DNA from: Polaribacter sp.
Lineage (GTDB): Bacteria > Bacteroidota > Bacteroidia > Flavobacteriales > Flavobacteriaceae
DNA length: 64,000 nt
Assembly (NCBI GenBank): GCA_028343155.1
Contig: JAOLXX010000001.1
Span: forward strand, 1 to 64,000
Direction: 5' to 3'
The notes beneath the pieces were generated by a model. The model was not told where the DNA came from, did not search any database, and was given only the letters and a program-made list of their open reading frames with translations. The position numbers and the translations under genes were made by a program. Shown piece by piece: positions 17,506 to 26,688 of this stretch (positions within the stretch are counted from its first letter, which is position 1; each line of letters begins with the position of its first letter).

Positions 17506-17763
17506 ATGTTTAAAAATTTAAGACTTACTTGCGATGAAGCTACAATGATTTGTGACAAAAGTCAGTATGGTGCTTCTACTTTACTAAATGGGTTAAAATT
17601 AAATATTCATTTTATTGGATGTAAAAAGTGCTTTTTATACACAAAACAAAATGTAAAGTTAACAGACCTTTATAAAGGATATTCTCATAGTTGTAAAGGC
17701 GAAAAACATACCCTATCGTTAGAAGAAAAAGAGGTCCTAAAAAAACTTTTACTAAAGAGCTAA
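17506..17763 (+). CDS. Small putative zinc-binding anti-sigma protein
   Basis: The 85-residue protein has no membrane segment. It carries HFIGCKKC at about residues 46-53, that is H-x3-C-x2-C, the core of the zinc anti-sigma (ZAS) motif, preceded by CDEATMICDKS, which resembles the start of ZAS domains. It is 3 bases after the sigma gene and must be cotranscribed. The combination suggests a soluble anti-sigma factor holding the sigma factor inactive and perhaps sensing redox or metal. This role is inferred; similar small proteins follow sigma genes in other Flavobacteriia. Confidence 0.7.
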   Translation: MFKNLRLTCDEATMICDKSQYGASTLLNGLKLNIHFIGCKKCFLYTKQNVKLTDLYKGYSHSCKGEKHTLSLEEKEVLKKLLLKS

Positions 17764-17783
17764 ATAAAATATACTTATTATTA

Positions 17784-17817
17784 AAACGGAACGTAAGAAT
17801 TTAAGTTCCGTTTTTTG
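17784..17817 (+). terminator. Terminator after the sigma/anti-sigma pair
   Basis: AAACGGAAC (17784-17792) pairs with GTTCCGTTT (17805-17813) and a run of T's follows to 17816. A -7 element for the next gene begins immediately after. Confidence 0.88.
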
Positions 17818-17825
17818 TACTTTTG
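17818..17825 (+). promoter_or_regulatory. -7 promoter element of the O-methyltransferase gene
   Basis: TACTTTTG matches TAnnTTTG exactly, directly after the terminator T-run. It would give a leader of about 85 bases before the ATG at 17917. Confidence 0.5.
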
Positions 17826-17916
17826 ATTCTCATAAGAAAATAATACAATTGAATTTAGAGAGTTAATAACGTCTTACGATCCAGTAAATTCTAAAGAAAC
17901 AAACATTTTTATTAGA

Positions 17917-18558
17917 ATGCATTTTTTACCAGAAGAAATAGATAGTTACGTGGTAGCTCATTCACAAGAAGAGCCAAAGATATTACAAGAGTTAACCAAA
18001 GAAACTTGGCAAAAAGTATTGAACCCTAGAATGTTAAGTGGTGCTTTTCAGGGCAGGCTATTGTCTATGATTTCAAAATTAATACAACCAAAAAATATTT
18101 TAGAGATAGGTACTTATACTGGTTATTCTGCTTTGTGTTTAGCGGAAGGGATTTCATCTGAAGGAAAAATAATAACCATAGATAAAAATGAAGAATTAGA
18201 AACGCTTCAAAATAAATTCTTTGAGAAATCGGGTTTTAGAAATCAAATTCAGCAATTTGTTGGGAATGCCATTGAAATAATACCAACCATAGATAAAAAG
18301 TTCGATTTGGTTTTTATTGATGCAGACAAGTCAAACTACATTAATTACTTTCATTTAATCATTGATAAAATGAATTCGGGCGGGATTATTTTATCTGACA
18401 ATGTTCTTTGGAGCGGTAAAGTTATAGAAGAATTAGACCCAAAAGATACCGATACAAAAGTGCTTTTAGAATACAATAAGTTAATGAATGAAGATGCGAG
18501 AGTAGAAACCGTTTTACTACCAATTAGAGATGGTTTGACGATTAGTCGAGTAAAATAA
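17917..18558 (+). CDS. O-methyltransferase (catechol OMT-like family)
   Basis: The 213-residue protein belongs to the metal-dependent class I O-methyltransferases. It has LEIGTYTGYSALCLAEG (SAM motif I, about 64-80), GKIITIDKNEELE (about 85-97), FDLVFIDADKSNYINYF (about 129-145) with the metal-binding Asp residues, and GGIILSDNVLWSGKV (about 154-168). The methyl acceptor is unknown. It ends 2 bases before the convergent TatA/B-type gene with no terminator between them. Confidence 0.9.
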   Translation: MHFLPEEIDSYVVAHSQEEPKILQELTKETWQKVLNPRMLSGAFQGRLLSMISKLIQPKNILEIGTYTGYSALCLAEGISSEGKIITIDKNEELETLQNKFFEKSGFRNQIQQFVGNAIEIIPTIDKKFDLVFIDADKSNYINYFHLIIDKMNSGGIILSDNVLWSGKVIEELDPKDTDTKVLLEYNKLMNEDARVETVLLPIRDGLTISRVK

Positions 18559-18560
18559 AA

Positions 18561-18842
18561 TTACATATTCCTTTTTATAGGACCCGTTAAATCATCAATA
18601 CTATCTTTTACAGCACTAATTTCTTTGTTGATGTCTTTGGAGATATCTGTATCAATAGAATGCTTCTCTGAACTATCTTTTATTTCTCTTTTAATGTCAT
18701 TTGTAGCGTCTTTTATTTGGCGCATCCCTTTGCCGAGTCCTCTCGCAATTTCAGGAATTTTATCTGCACCAAAAACCATTACCACAATCAACATGATAAT
18801 CATAATTTCTGGTCCACTAATAAATAAAAGTAGTGTAAACAT
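18561..18842 (-). CDS. TatA/B-type Sec-independent translocase subunit
   Basis: The 93-residue protein has the N-terminal helix FISGPEIMIIMLIVVMVFGADKIPEIARGLG, the amphipathic helix GKGMRQIKDATNDIKREI and a longer charged tail (to residue 93) than the TatA at 3985-4176. The SGPE segment before the helix fits the TatA/TatB family; the longer tail could mean a TatB-like role, but Bacteroidota usually rely on TatA-type proteins. It starts 4 bases after its own -7 element and 14 bases downstream of mutS. Confidence 0.85.
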   Translation of the reverse strand: MFTLLLFISGPEIMIIMLIVVMVFGADKIPEIARGLGKGMRQIKDATNDIKREIKDSSEKHSIDTDISKDINKEISAVKDSIDDLTGPIKRNM

Positions 18843-18846
18843 ATTG

Positions 18847-18854
18847 CAAAGATA
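18847..18854 (-). promoter_or_regulatory. -7 promoter element within the mutS-tat gap
   Basis: On the minus strand TATCTTTG ends only 4 bases before the ATG at 18842. Transcription would start at or next to the start codon, suggesting a leaderless or nearly leaderless mRNA. Confidence 0.55.
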
Positions 18855-18855
18855 A

Positions 18856-21465
18856 TTACTTTTTGATCAACATTCGTTTAATCTCGTTTAATTTCATTAG
18901 CGCTTCAATTGGCGTTAATGTATCAATATTAGTCGCTAGAATTTCTTCTTTGATATTCTCTAATAAAGGATCGTCTAACTGAAAAAAGCTTAGCTGCATT
19001 TCTTCTTCTTGGGTGTGCTTTAAAGCGTCTTTAACGGCTTTATTTTTGTTGTTTTTTTCTAGTTTTTCAAGTATTTTGTTCGCTCTATGAATTACCATAC
19101 TTGGCATACCAGCTAATTTTGCTACATGAATTCCAAAACTATGATTAGAGCCTCCAGAAACTAATTTACGCAAGAAAATAATGGTGTCTTTCAATTCTTT
19201 TACAGAGACATTAAAGTTTTTAATGCGTTCAAAAGTAGTCGTCATTTCATTCAATTCATGGTAATGCGTAGCAAACAAGGTTTTTGCCTTGGTTGGATGT
19301 TCATGTAAGAATTCAGTAATTGCCCAAGCAATAGAAATTCCATCATAGGTTGAGGTTCCTCTTCCAATTTCATCTAACAAAATCAAACTTCTATCAGAAA
19401 TATTATTTAAGATAGAGGCCGTTTCATTCATTTCTACCATAAAAGTAGATTCTCCCATAGAAATATTATCACTTGCGCCAACTCGCGTAAAAATCTTATC
19501 TACAATCCCTATTCTAGCGTGCTGAGCAGGGACATAACTCCCCATTTGGGCTAATAAGACGATGAGTGCTGTTTGACGTAAAATAGCAGATTTACCAGAC
19601 ATGTTTGGCCCAGTAATCATAATTATTTGTTGCTGATTTCTATTGAGCACCACATCATTTGCAATATAATCTTCACCAATCGGTAATTGTTTTTCAATTA
19701 CAGGATGCCGCCCATTTTTAATTTCCAAATCGGTAGATTCATCCATAATTGGACGCACATAGTTGTGGTCTATCGCTAAAACCGAAAAAGACAATAAACA
19801 GTCAATTTTTGCTATAATTTGTGCATTTTCTTGAACAATTTCAACAAACTGCAGAATATATTGTAATAATTTAGAAAATATTTCTTGTTCTAATTTTTGA
19901 ATTTTTTCTTCCGCCCCCAAAATTTTGGTTTCGTATTCTTTTAGTTCTTCAGTAATATAACGCTCAGCACTTACTAGAGTTTGTTTGCGGATCCATTCTT
20001 CTGGCACTTTGTCTTTATGCGTATTTCTTACTTCAATATAATATCCAAAAACGTTGTTAAACGAAATTTTTAAACTTGAGATTCCTGTACGTTCCGTTTC
20101 AAGTGCCAACATATCGTCTAAATACTGTTTTCCAGTGTGAGAAATCGTGCGTAAATCGTCTAGTTCTTGATGAACCCCAGTTGCAATTGCATTTCCTTTG
20201 TGAATATTTACTGGGGCGTCATCAAATAAAGTTTCAGATATTTTAGCTATTAAATCGGCAGTGGTGTGTAGTTGACTTCCGAGTGCTGTTACGGTGCTAA
20301 TTTTACTTTTTTCTGCGGATGATTTTATGGGTAATATGGCTTTTAAAGAATCTTTTAATAAGATAATTTCTCTCGGCGATGCTTTCCCTGTTGCAACTTT
20401 AGAAATCAACCGCTCTAAATCGGAAATTTGTCTTATCTGATAGGTTACTGTCTGAGAAAAATCATCTGAATCTATAAAAAACTTGACCAATTCATGACGC
20501 TTTTTAATGGCATCAATATTTTTTAAAGGAAGTGCCAACCAGCGCTTTAGTAACCTTCCACCCATTGGTGAGATGGTTTTGTCAATAACACCTAAGAGAG
20601 ATACTGCATTCACAGAATTTGGATTGTAAAGTTCCAAATTCTTGACGGTAAAGCGATCCATCCAAACATAATTATCTTCCGAAATTCTACGAATGGCTTG
20701 TATATGTTTTAGTTCATTGTGTTGCGTTTCTGATAAATAATACAACACGGCACCAGCAGCAATAATTCCGTTTTTAACCTCTTCAATTCCGAAACCTTTT
20801 AAGGTTTTTACTTCAAAATGATTTTGTAAAGTTTCGATTGCGTACTCTTTTTGAAATACCCAATCGTCGAGATAAAAGGTATAGTATCTGTTTTCAAAAA
20901 GAGCTAAAAATTCCTGTTTATTTTGTTTTTGGACTAAAACTTCGCTCGGATTAAAATTCTGCAATAATTTATCGATGTATTCTGCATTTCCTTGTGCAAC
21001 CAAATATTCCCCGGTAGAAATATCTAAAAAAGAGATACCGAGTTGTTTTTTGTCAAAATGAACAGCCGCTAAAAAGTTGTTTGTTTTGCTTTGTAAAACC
21101 TCATCATTTAGGGAGACCCCTGGCGTAATTAATTCTGTAACCCCTCGTTTTACAATAGTTTTTGTCATTTTTGGATCTTCTAATTGATCACAAATGGCAA
21201 CCCGCATTCCTGCTTTTACTAGTTTTGGCAAATAGGTATTTAAAGAATGGTGAGGAAAACCTGCCAATGCCGTTTCTGTTTCACTTCCTGCCCCACGTTT
21301 TGTTAATGTAATTCCTAAAACTCCTGCCGCTTTTTTAGCGTCTTCTCCAAAAGTTTCATAGAAATCTCCCACACGAAAAAGTAACATTGCATCAGGATAC
21401 TTTGTCTTGATTGCATTGTATTGTTTCATTAAAGGAGTTACTTTTTTAGCGGTAGATTTTGCCAA
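18856..21465 (-). CDS. mutS: DNA mismatch repair protein MutS
   Basis: MutS recognises base mismatches and starts repair with MutL. The 869-residue protein has the mismatch-reading Phe-x-Glu (Phe35, Glu37, in RVGDFYETF), the connector and lever domains, the Walker A motif GPNMSGKSAILRQ near residue 615, the Walker B region LILLDEIGRGTSTYDG and LFATHYHEL. Length is normal and the C-terminal helix-turn-helix tail is present, so it is MutS1 rather than MutS2. A near-match -7 element (TATCTTAG) lies upstream of the ATG. Confidence 0.97.
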   Translation of the reverse strand: MAKSTAKKVTPLMKQYNAIKTKYPDAMLLFRVGDFYETFGEDAKKAAGVLGITLTKRGAGSETETALAGFPHHSLNTYLPKLVKAGMRVAICDQLEDPKMTKTIVKRGVTELITPGVSLNDEVLQSKTNNFLAAVHFDKKQLGISFLDISTGEYLVAQGNAEYIDKLLQNFNPSEVLVQKQNKQEFLALFENRYYTFYLDDWVFQKEYAIETLQNHFEVKTLKGFGIEEVKNGIIAAGAVLYYLSETQHNELKHIQAIRRISEDNYVWMDRFTVKNLELYNPNSVNAVSLLGVIDKTISPMGGRLLKRWLALPLKNIDAIKKRHELVKFFIDSDDFSQTVTYQIRQISDLERLISKVATGKASPREIILLKDSLKAILPIKSSAEKSKISTVTALGSQLHTTADLIAKISETLFDDAPVNIHKGNAIATGVHQELDDLRTISHTGKQYLDDMLALETERTGISSLKISFNNVFGYYIEVRNTHKDKVPEEWIRKQTLVSAERYITEELKEYETKILGAEEKIQKLEQEIFSKLLQYILQFVEIVQENAQIIAKIDCLLSFSVLAIDHNYVRPIMDESTDLEIKNGRHPVIEKQLPIGEDYIANDVVLNRNQQQIIMITGPNMSGKSAILRQTALIVLLAQMGSYVPAQHARIGIVDKIFTRVGASDNISMGESTFMVEMNETASILNNISDRSLILLDEIGRGTSTYDGISIAWAITEFLHEHPTKAKTLFATHYHELNEMTTTFERIKNFNVSVKELKDTIIFLRKLVSGGSNHSFGIHVAKLAGMPSMVIHRANKILEKLEKNNKNKAVKDALKHTQEEEMQLSFFQLDDPLLENIKEEILATNIDTLTPIEALMKLNEIKRMLIKK

Positions 21466-21652
21466 GCCTTAGAAAATTTTTAATTCGTTTTGCTAAGATA
21501 GAAAATATAGTTGTTAGTGTTTCCTTTTTAGTTATTAGTTAAATACCAATAATAAAAAATCATTAAAAAAGTTAGCAGAAACTTTTTTAGCCCCCCTTTT
21601 AGCGCAAATTTAATAAACTCCTTTTTAGCTGTTTTTGAGTTATAAATAAAGG

Positions 21653-22516
21653 CTATTTTATGTCTATAAAAAGACCTACAGAATGACTTGGAGCAGCGGC
21701 AATAACTCTTCCATTGATAGCGCTTCCATAATCGTAAGAAAGGCCTATTTTTTTATTGATATAATAAGCGAATCCAAGATCAAGATTGGTGTATTCTATA
21801 TTATTTGCAAAGAGACTCCCATTTGCAGTAGTGGCGTCTAAAGTTCCATTTTTTGTCGATCTTAAGAGGTTTAACCGACCAGTTAACCAAACCTTATTAA
21901 AGAATTTAATTCCTATTTCTCCTCCCAAATGGACTTCATCAGAAAAACCTTGAGACCGACTATTATAGCCCACAAATGTTTTTCCGTAAGCAGGAAAGAT
22001 AATAAGATTCAAAGGAATTCCTAAATCTATCTGTAAAAGCTGATTAAATTCACCATCTCCACTCTGTAGTAATGCCAATTCAGTTCCTCCAGAAGTTTTG
22101 CCCGTTGGTAAGCCGAATTTTAATGAAGCCGAAAGCGCTAAGGAATTGTTTTTTATAATTCCGTATCGGATACCAATATCTAGATCTCCAAATGCATTTA
22201 AAGTTGCTCCTCTAGTAATAATATTTCCTCGTGTACCAGAGACTTAATTGTTTTGAAAATTTCGTGTAAAAAATGGAATATAGGATATTAAATCTATTTT
22301 ATTACTAAGCCCATATTCACCATAAAAACTAATATTTAAAGTACCTCTTGTAGGATTTGGGTCAATTTCTCCAGTATCAGTATAATGTTTGTCTGCAACT
22401 ACAGACCATGCAGAAAGTTTATAATAACCCTTTCCTTTCCCTTTAGACCATTGTGCCGAGATCGTTGTAGAAAAAATCAGAAAAGTGAGGAAAATAAGGT
22501 AGTTGTTTTTCTTCAT
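21653..22516 (-). pseudogene. Outer-membrane beta-barrel protein broken by one stop codon
   Basis: A signal peptide (MKKNNYLIFLTFLIFSTTISAQ) is followed by alternating beta-strand sequence. A TAA at 22242-22244 follows FFTRNFQNN, after which the same frame continues without a break: VSGTRGNIITRGATLNAFGD through to an end in a hydrophobic strand (SVGLFIDIK). The full reading is 287 codons. The family resembles outer-membrane proteins of unknown function; a specific one was not recognised. It lies 10 bases downstream of another broken gene, so a two-gene surface operon appears to have decayed. The stop could be one substitution such as CAA to TAA. Confidence 0.82.
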
Positions 22517-22526
22517 ATTACTGTAT

Positions 22527-23418
22527 TTAATTTAGTGTAGCATGCCCAAGTATTATATTTCCAAAACGCTCACAAACCGCAACAACATAGGTATAGCCGT
22601 TAGCAAACCATTATTAACAGTTGCAATTGCGGTGTTTGAACTTTCCCAATTAATGATATTACTTGTATTTTCATCTCCATTTTCATCAAAATAAGAATAT
22701 TCATATTGATGTGTTTTTCTAATTTTTAAATTTCCTGCTAATAGATTGTTAATTCGAATGATAGAAATATTTTCACTTACTTTTATTGTAAAAGTTGTTG
22801 CAATAGAATTTGTTGCTGTTTTTACTGTAATTTTTGATGTTCCCTCACTTTTTCCAGTGATTTCACCGCTATTGTTAATGCTTGCAACCTCGGGAGCAGT
22901 GCTTTCCCATACTAATGAAACGGTATTATCTTGCTTGTCTGCGTTGTTAAAATAGGCTGTTGTAAAAGTGAATTTTTCATCTATTGATAAAATTGTTATA
23001 GGGTTTGTTACTGTTAAAACTTCGGCAGAGATTATTGTAATTGTGGCAACTTCTTTCGTTATCTTAATATTTTCTCCATTCGGGTTGTCATTGGTGGCAG
23101 ATACAAAAATTATAGCTTCTCCGGGTTTACAGCAGTTGCTAATCCTTGGTTATTAATTGTTAATATAGAAATATCTGAACTTTCCCAAGTTATTAATTCT
23201 TTTTTTAGATCTCCAACATCGTTAAGGTATTTTATAGAATAGACTTCCGAAAAGTCATAGCTTTTTGAAATTGTTAATTCAGATGGAATAGGTGAGCCTG
23301 AATTCTTTTCAATAATAGTAATAGAAGGCTCTTGATAATCATTTATAATGTCATCGCCAATATTACAGGATGTAAAAAACACCACAAAACAAAAAATTAA
23401 AAGAGAAAAGTTTTTCAT
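22527..23418 (-). pseudogene. Lipoprotein with bacterial Ig-like (Big) domains, frameshifted
   Basis: The product begins with a lipoprotein signal ending FFTSC (MKN start at 23418). Ig-like units follow, with the hallmark pattern WESSDISILTINNQGLATAV, WESTAPEVASINNSGEITG and WESSNTAIATVNNGLLTA. The first frame stops at 23110-23112, but sequence in the next frame continues smoothly (GEAIIFVSATN) from about 23120, which is one base short in AACCCGGAGAAG. A second frame change near 22590 would extend it (YVVAVCERFGNIILG) to 22527. An ATG at 23442 could also start it. Such proteins are surface exposed and often involved in adhesion; its role is unknown. Confidence 0.8.
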
Positions 23419-23523
23419 AATTTCTAGAGATTGTCTTTTCATTGTCGATAAAATTAAACGACCCTTACAAATTGAAAACGTATTTTAGCGAAACGAAAAA
23501 CCTAATACAAGCCTATTTAATCT

Positions 23524-24057
23524 ATGAGAAAACTTAAAAACAACGAACTGGGTAGAATTACCGTTGATGAATTTAAAACGACCCCAAAAACGCCTTTAAT
23601 TGTCGTTTTGGATAACATTAGAAGTTTAAATAATATTGGTGCTGTTTTTAGAACTTCGGATGCTTTTTTGATAGAAAAAATTTATTTATGTGGTATTTGT
23701 GCTACACCGCCAAATAAAGACATTCATAAGACAGCTCTTGGCGCTACCGCCTCTGTAGATTGGGAATATGTTGAAGATGCGCTTACCCTTGTTAAAAAAT
23801 TGAAAGCAGAAAAGGTTCAAATATTGGCGATAGAACAAGCAGAAAATAGTACAAAATTAAATGCTTTTTTGCCAAAGAAAGATGAAAAGTACGCGATTGT
23901 AATGGGAAATGAAGTAAAAGGCGTGCAGCAAGAAGTGGTAAATGCTGCTGATTTGTGTGTTGAAATTCCGCAATTAGGTACCAAACATTCCTTAAATATT
24001 GCTGTAACAACGGGTGTTGTCATTTGGGATTTATTTGTAAAGATGAAGAATTTATAA
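23524..24057 (+). CDS. TrmH/SpoU-family RNA 2'-O-methyltransferase
   Basis: The 177-residue SPOUT-fold protein has the three family motifs: LDNIRSLNNIGAVFRTSDAF (about 28-47), AIVMGNEVKGV (about 124-134) and EIPQLGTKHSLNIAVTTGVV (about 148-167) that form the trefoil knot and SAM site. It lacks an extra N-terminal substrate domain, so it is a minimal form. It may methylate tRNA or rRNA; the exact position cannot be assigned. It is divergent from the decayed lipoprotein gene, in a neighbourhood with mutS. Confidence 0.88.
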   Translation: MRKLKNNELGRITVDEFKTTPKTPLIVVLDNIRSLNNIGAVFRTSDAFLIEKIYLCGICATPPNKDIHKTALGATASVDWEYVEDALTLVKKLKAEKVQILAIEQAENSTKLNAFLPKKDEKYAIVMGNEVKGVQQEVVNAADLCVEIPQLGTKHSLNIAVTTGVVIWDLFVKMKNL

Positions 24058-24135
24058 GATTTAGCAATTTGTTAGCGAACCAGTTTCTCCTTGATTCAAA
24101 CCAATAGCGTAAAGTAGTAAATAGGTTCAAATAAA

Positions 24136-25485
24136 TTAAATTTCCAAAATCATTTTTGCAATCATAAAATAAATTAAGATTCCAAAAATATCATTGCTTG
24201 TAGTTATAAAAGGACCCGTTGCAATTGCGGGGTCGATGCCTCTTTTGTTTAAAAATAAAGGAACAAAAGTACCAATCAAACCAGCGACAATTATGACAAT
24301 AACTAGAGAAACCGAAATTGCTAAAGCAGTGTTTATATTACCTTTTGTTACCCAGATAAAAAGAAAAAGAAAAACAGCAAGAATGGCACCGTTTAAACTT
24401 GCTAGAAGGATCTCTTTTATAAGGCGGCTATTGATACTTCCTTTTACATCATCATTTGCCAAACCTTGAACAATAATTGCGGAAGACTGAACGCCCACAT
24501 TACCTGCCATTGCAGCAATTAAAGGTGTAAAAAAGAATAACAGCGTATATTTTGAAAACACGTCTTGAAAACGTTCCATAATTAAAAAAGCGCCAATTCC
24601 TCCAATTAACCCTAAAAATAACCAAGGTAAACGTGCTCTTGTAAGTTCCAAAATACTATCATCAGAATCTACATCTTGCGTTAAACCTGCTGCCAATTGG
24701 TAATCTTTATCCGCTTCTTCTTTTAAAACATCTACAATATCATCAATCGTAATTCTCCCCACTAAAACGTTGTTATCATCTACAACAGGGATTGCTTCTA
24801 AATCGTATTTAGCCATTATTTTAGCGACTTCTTCATCGTCCTCAGATACATTTACGGCATCTACTTTTGCTTTAGAAATATCAGAGATTTTTTGATCTGA
24901 TTTTGCAATAATTAAATCTTTTAAAGACAAACGCCCTACCAATTTATCTTCTTTGTCTACGACATAAATAGAATGCACTCTGGTCACTTCTTTGGCCTGC
25001 CCTCGAATTCTACGCATACAACCAGCAACGGTCCATGTTTCATAGACTTTTACCAATTCTTTTGCCATTAAAGAACCTGCAGTTTCGTCTTCATAGGAAA
25101 GTAATTCTTTAATGTCTGCGGCTAAATCATCATCTTCTAAAGCAGAAATTACGCGCTCTTGGCGTTCTTCAGAAAGTTCACCAATGATATCTGCGGCATC
25201 ATCAGAATCCATTTCTTCAACTTCTTCTGCAATTTCTTTTGCAGAGAAGTTCTCTAAAATTTTCTCTCGAATATCTTCGTCTAATTCCATGAGAATTTCA
25301 GACGTTTTCTCACTATCTAAAAGTTTGATGATGTAGATGGCATCTTCAAAATTAACTTCGTCTAAAACTTCGGCAATATCAGCATAATGAACCTCTTCAA
25401 ATAAGGATGCAATTGCTCGGTCATCTTTAGAATCTATTAGTTTGCAGAGGTTTTCTAGAAATTTTTCTGTGATTTCAAATGCCAT
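24136..25485 (-). CDS. mgtE: Magnesium transporter MgtE
   Basis: MgtE is a magnesium-gated Mg2+ channel of the inner membrane. The 449-residue protein has an N-terminal acidic helical domain (to about 130), two CBS domains (about 135-260; [24 protein letters not shown]) that sense Mg2+, and five membrane helices at the C-terminal side (from [17 protein letters not shown]), including [17 protein letters not shown] and [20 protein letters not shown] of the pore. Its start overlaps the rsmA end by 11 bases, so the two are translationally coupled. Confidence 0.95.
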   Translation of the reverse strand: MAFEITEKFLENLCKLIDSKDDRAIASLFEEVHYADIAEVLDEVNFEDAIYIIKLLDSEKTSEILMELDEDIREKILENFSAKEIAEEVEEMDSDDAADIIGELSEERQERVISALEDDDLAADIKELLSYEDETAGSLMAKELVKVYETWTVAGCMRRIRGQAKEVTRVHSIYVVDKEDKLVGRLSLKDLIIAKSDQKISDISKAKVDAVNVSEDDEEVAKIMAKYDLEAIPVVDDNNVLVGRITIDDIVDVLKEEADKDYQLAAGLTQDVDSDDSILELTRARLPWLFLGLIGGIGAFLIMERFQDVFSKYTLLFFFTPLIAAMAGNVGVQSSAIIVQGLANDDVKGSINSRLIKEILLASLNGAILAVFLFLFIWVTKGNINTALAISVSLVIVIIVAGLIGTFVPLFLNKRGIDPAIATGPFITTSNDIFGILIYFMIAKMILEI

Positions 25486-26278
25486 TTTCTCCGATTTTTT
25501 TGGTCAATTCTATAAATTCATTTACAGATAATTGCTCTGGTCTTTTCGCAAAGATAGGTGCTTCTTTTAAAGAATCCGAAAGATTGAAAGACTTTAAGCT
25601 TGAGCGTAACATTTTTCTTCGCTGATTAAAAGCGGTTTTTACCACTCTAAAAAATAATTTTTCATTAACTGGAAGCGAAAAATCTTTTTTCCTGATGAGT
25701 CTAATTACACCAGAATCTACTTTTGGAGGGGGGTTAAAAACGCTTGGAGGAACGGTAAACAAATATGTAACATCAAAAAATGCTTGCGTTAAAACAGATA
25801 AGATTCCATAAACCTTAGAACCTTCTTTTTCTGCAATTCTTTTGGCTACTTCTTTTTGAAACATGCCTGTAAATTCTGGCACAAACGCCCTATTTTCGAT
25901 GGCCTTAAAAACAATTTGAGTAGAAATATTATAAGGGAAATTACCAATAATTGCTAATTGCTTTTTATTGAAAAGGGCTTGTATATTGTGCTTTAAAAAA
26001 TCGCCTTCTAAAATCGTAAAATGTTCTTGAGAGGTGTCTAATTTAATATGTTCTAATGGAAAAGCATCTTTTAAATAGGCCACAGATTCTCGGTCTAATT
26101 CCATCACCGTAACTTTCGCTTTTTTTGGCAATAAGTATTTTGTTAAAACGCCCATTCCAGGGCCAATTTCTAAAATATTATCATATCCGTTTTCCGTTAA
26201 AGCATCTGCAATATCTTTTGCAATGCTTTCATCCGTTAAAAAGTGTTGACCTAAATGTTTTTTTGCTTTAACTGACAT
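25475..26278 (-). CDS. rsmA: 16S rRNA dimethyladenosine transferase RsmA
   Basis: RsmA (KsgA) dimethylates two adjacent adenosines near the 3' end of 16S rRNA, a late step in 30S assembly. The 267-residue protein has [15 protein letters not shown] at the N-terminus, the SAM motif [15 protein letters not shown] (about 36-50) and the catalytic NFPYNIS (NxPY motif, about 113-119). Length is normal. It is followed with an 11-base overlap by mgtE and starts 2 bases after the DUF4286 gene, so all three form an operon. Confidence 0.96.
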   Translation of the reverse strand: MSVKAKKHLGQHFLTDESIAKDIADALTENGYDNILEIGPGMGVLTKYLLPKKAKVTVMELDRESVAYLKDAFPLEHIKLDTSQEHFTILEGDFLKHNIQALFNKKQLAIIGNFPYNISTQIVFKAIENRAFVPEFTGMFQKEVAKRIAEKEGSKVYGILSVLTQAFFDVTYLFTVPPSVFNPPPKVDSGVIRLIRKKDFSLPVNEKLFFRVVKTAFNQRRKMLRSSLKSFNLSDSLKEAPIFAKRPEQLSVNEFIELTKKIGENGI

Positions 26279-26280
26279 CT

Positions 26281-26610
26281 CTAATTACTCGTATTTGAGG
26301 GGTAAAACTCTTTTATCAACTTTAATTCCGTTCTAAAAGTTAACATTTTATCACTAAATTTCCTGTTACTTTCTCCGCGCAATTTTTCTGCTTCATTTGC
26401 GTAATAATCGTCTAAATCTTCTCTTGTATTTGCAGTATATTGTATGGAGTAGGTCTTCCCTCCCATTTCTTCTTCTACTAAAACTTCTGTGAGTTTTGCA
26501 GAGAGAAACCTCCCTGTATTTAGTACGTCTAAAATATGAGATTCCATCCAAGTAAGCCATTCATTATGAATAGCTTCATCAATATTGATCGTTACGTTGT
26601 ATATGTACAT
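26281..26610 (-). CDS. DUF4286 family protein
   Basis: This 109-residue cytoplasmic protein matches the DUF4286 family: [21 protein letters not shown], then [20 protein letters not shown] and [12 protein letters not shown]. Its function is unknown; the ferredoxin-like fold is assumed from its family. It is the first gene of the DUF4286-rsmA-mgtE cluster, a common Flavobacteriia arrangement, and ends 2 bases before rsmA. Confidence 0.85.
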   Translation of the reverse strand: MYIYNVTINIDEAIHNEWLTWMESHILDVLNTGRFLSAKLTEVLVEEEMGGKTYSIQYTANTREDLDDYYANEAEKLRGESNRKFSDKMLTFRTELKLIKEFYPSNTSN

Positions 26611-26688
26611 ATTGGTTGTTAGTTTATGATCATTAGTTGTTGGTAAAAGTTTTTTTAAGGGGTTATTGAAACCAAAAACAAGCCATAA

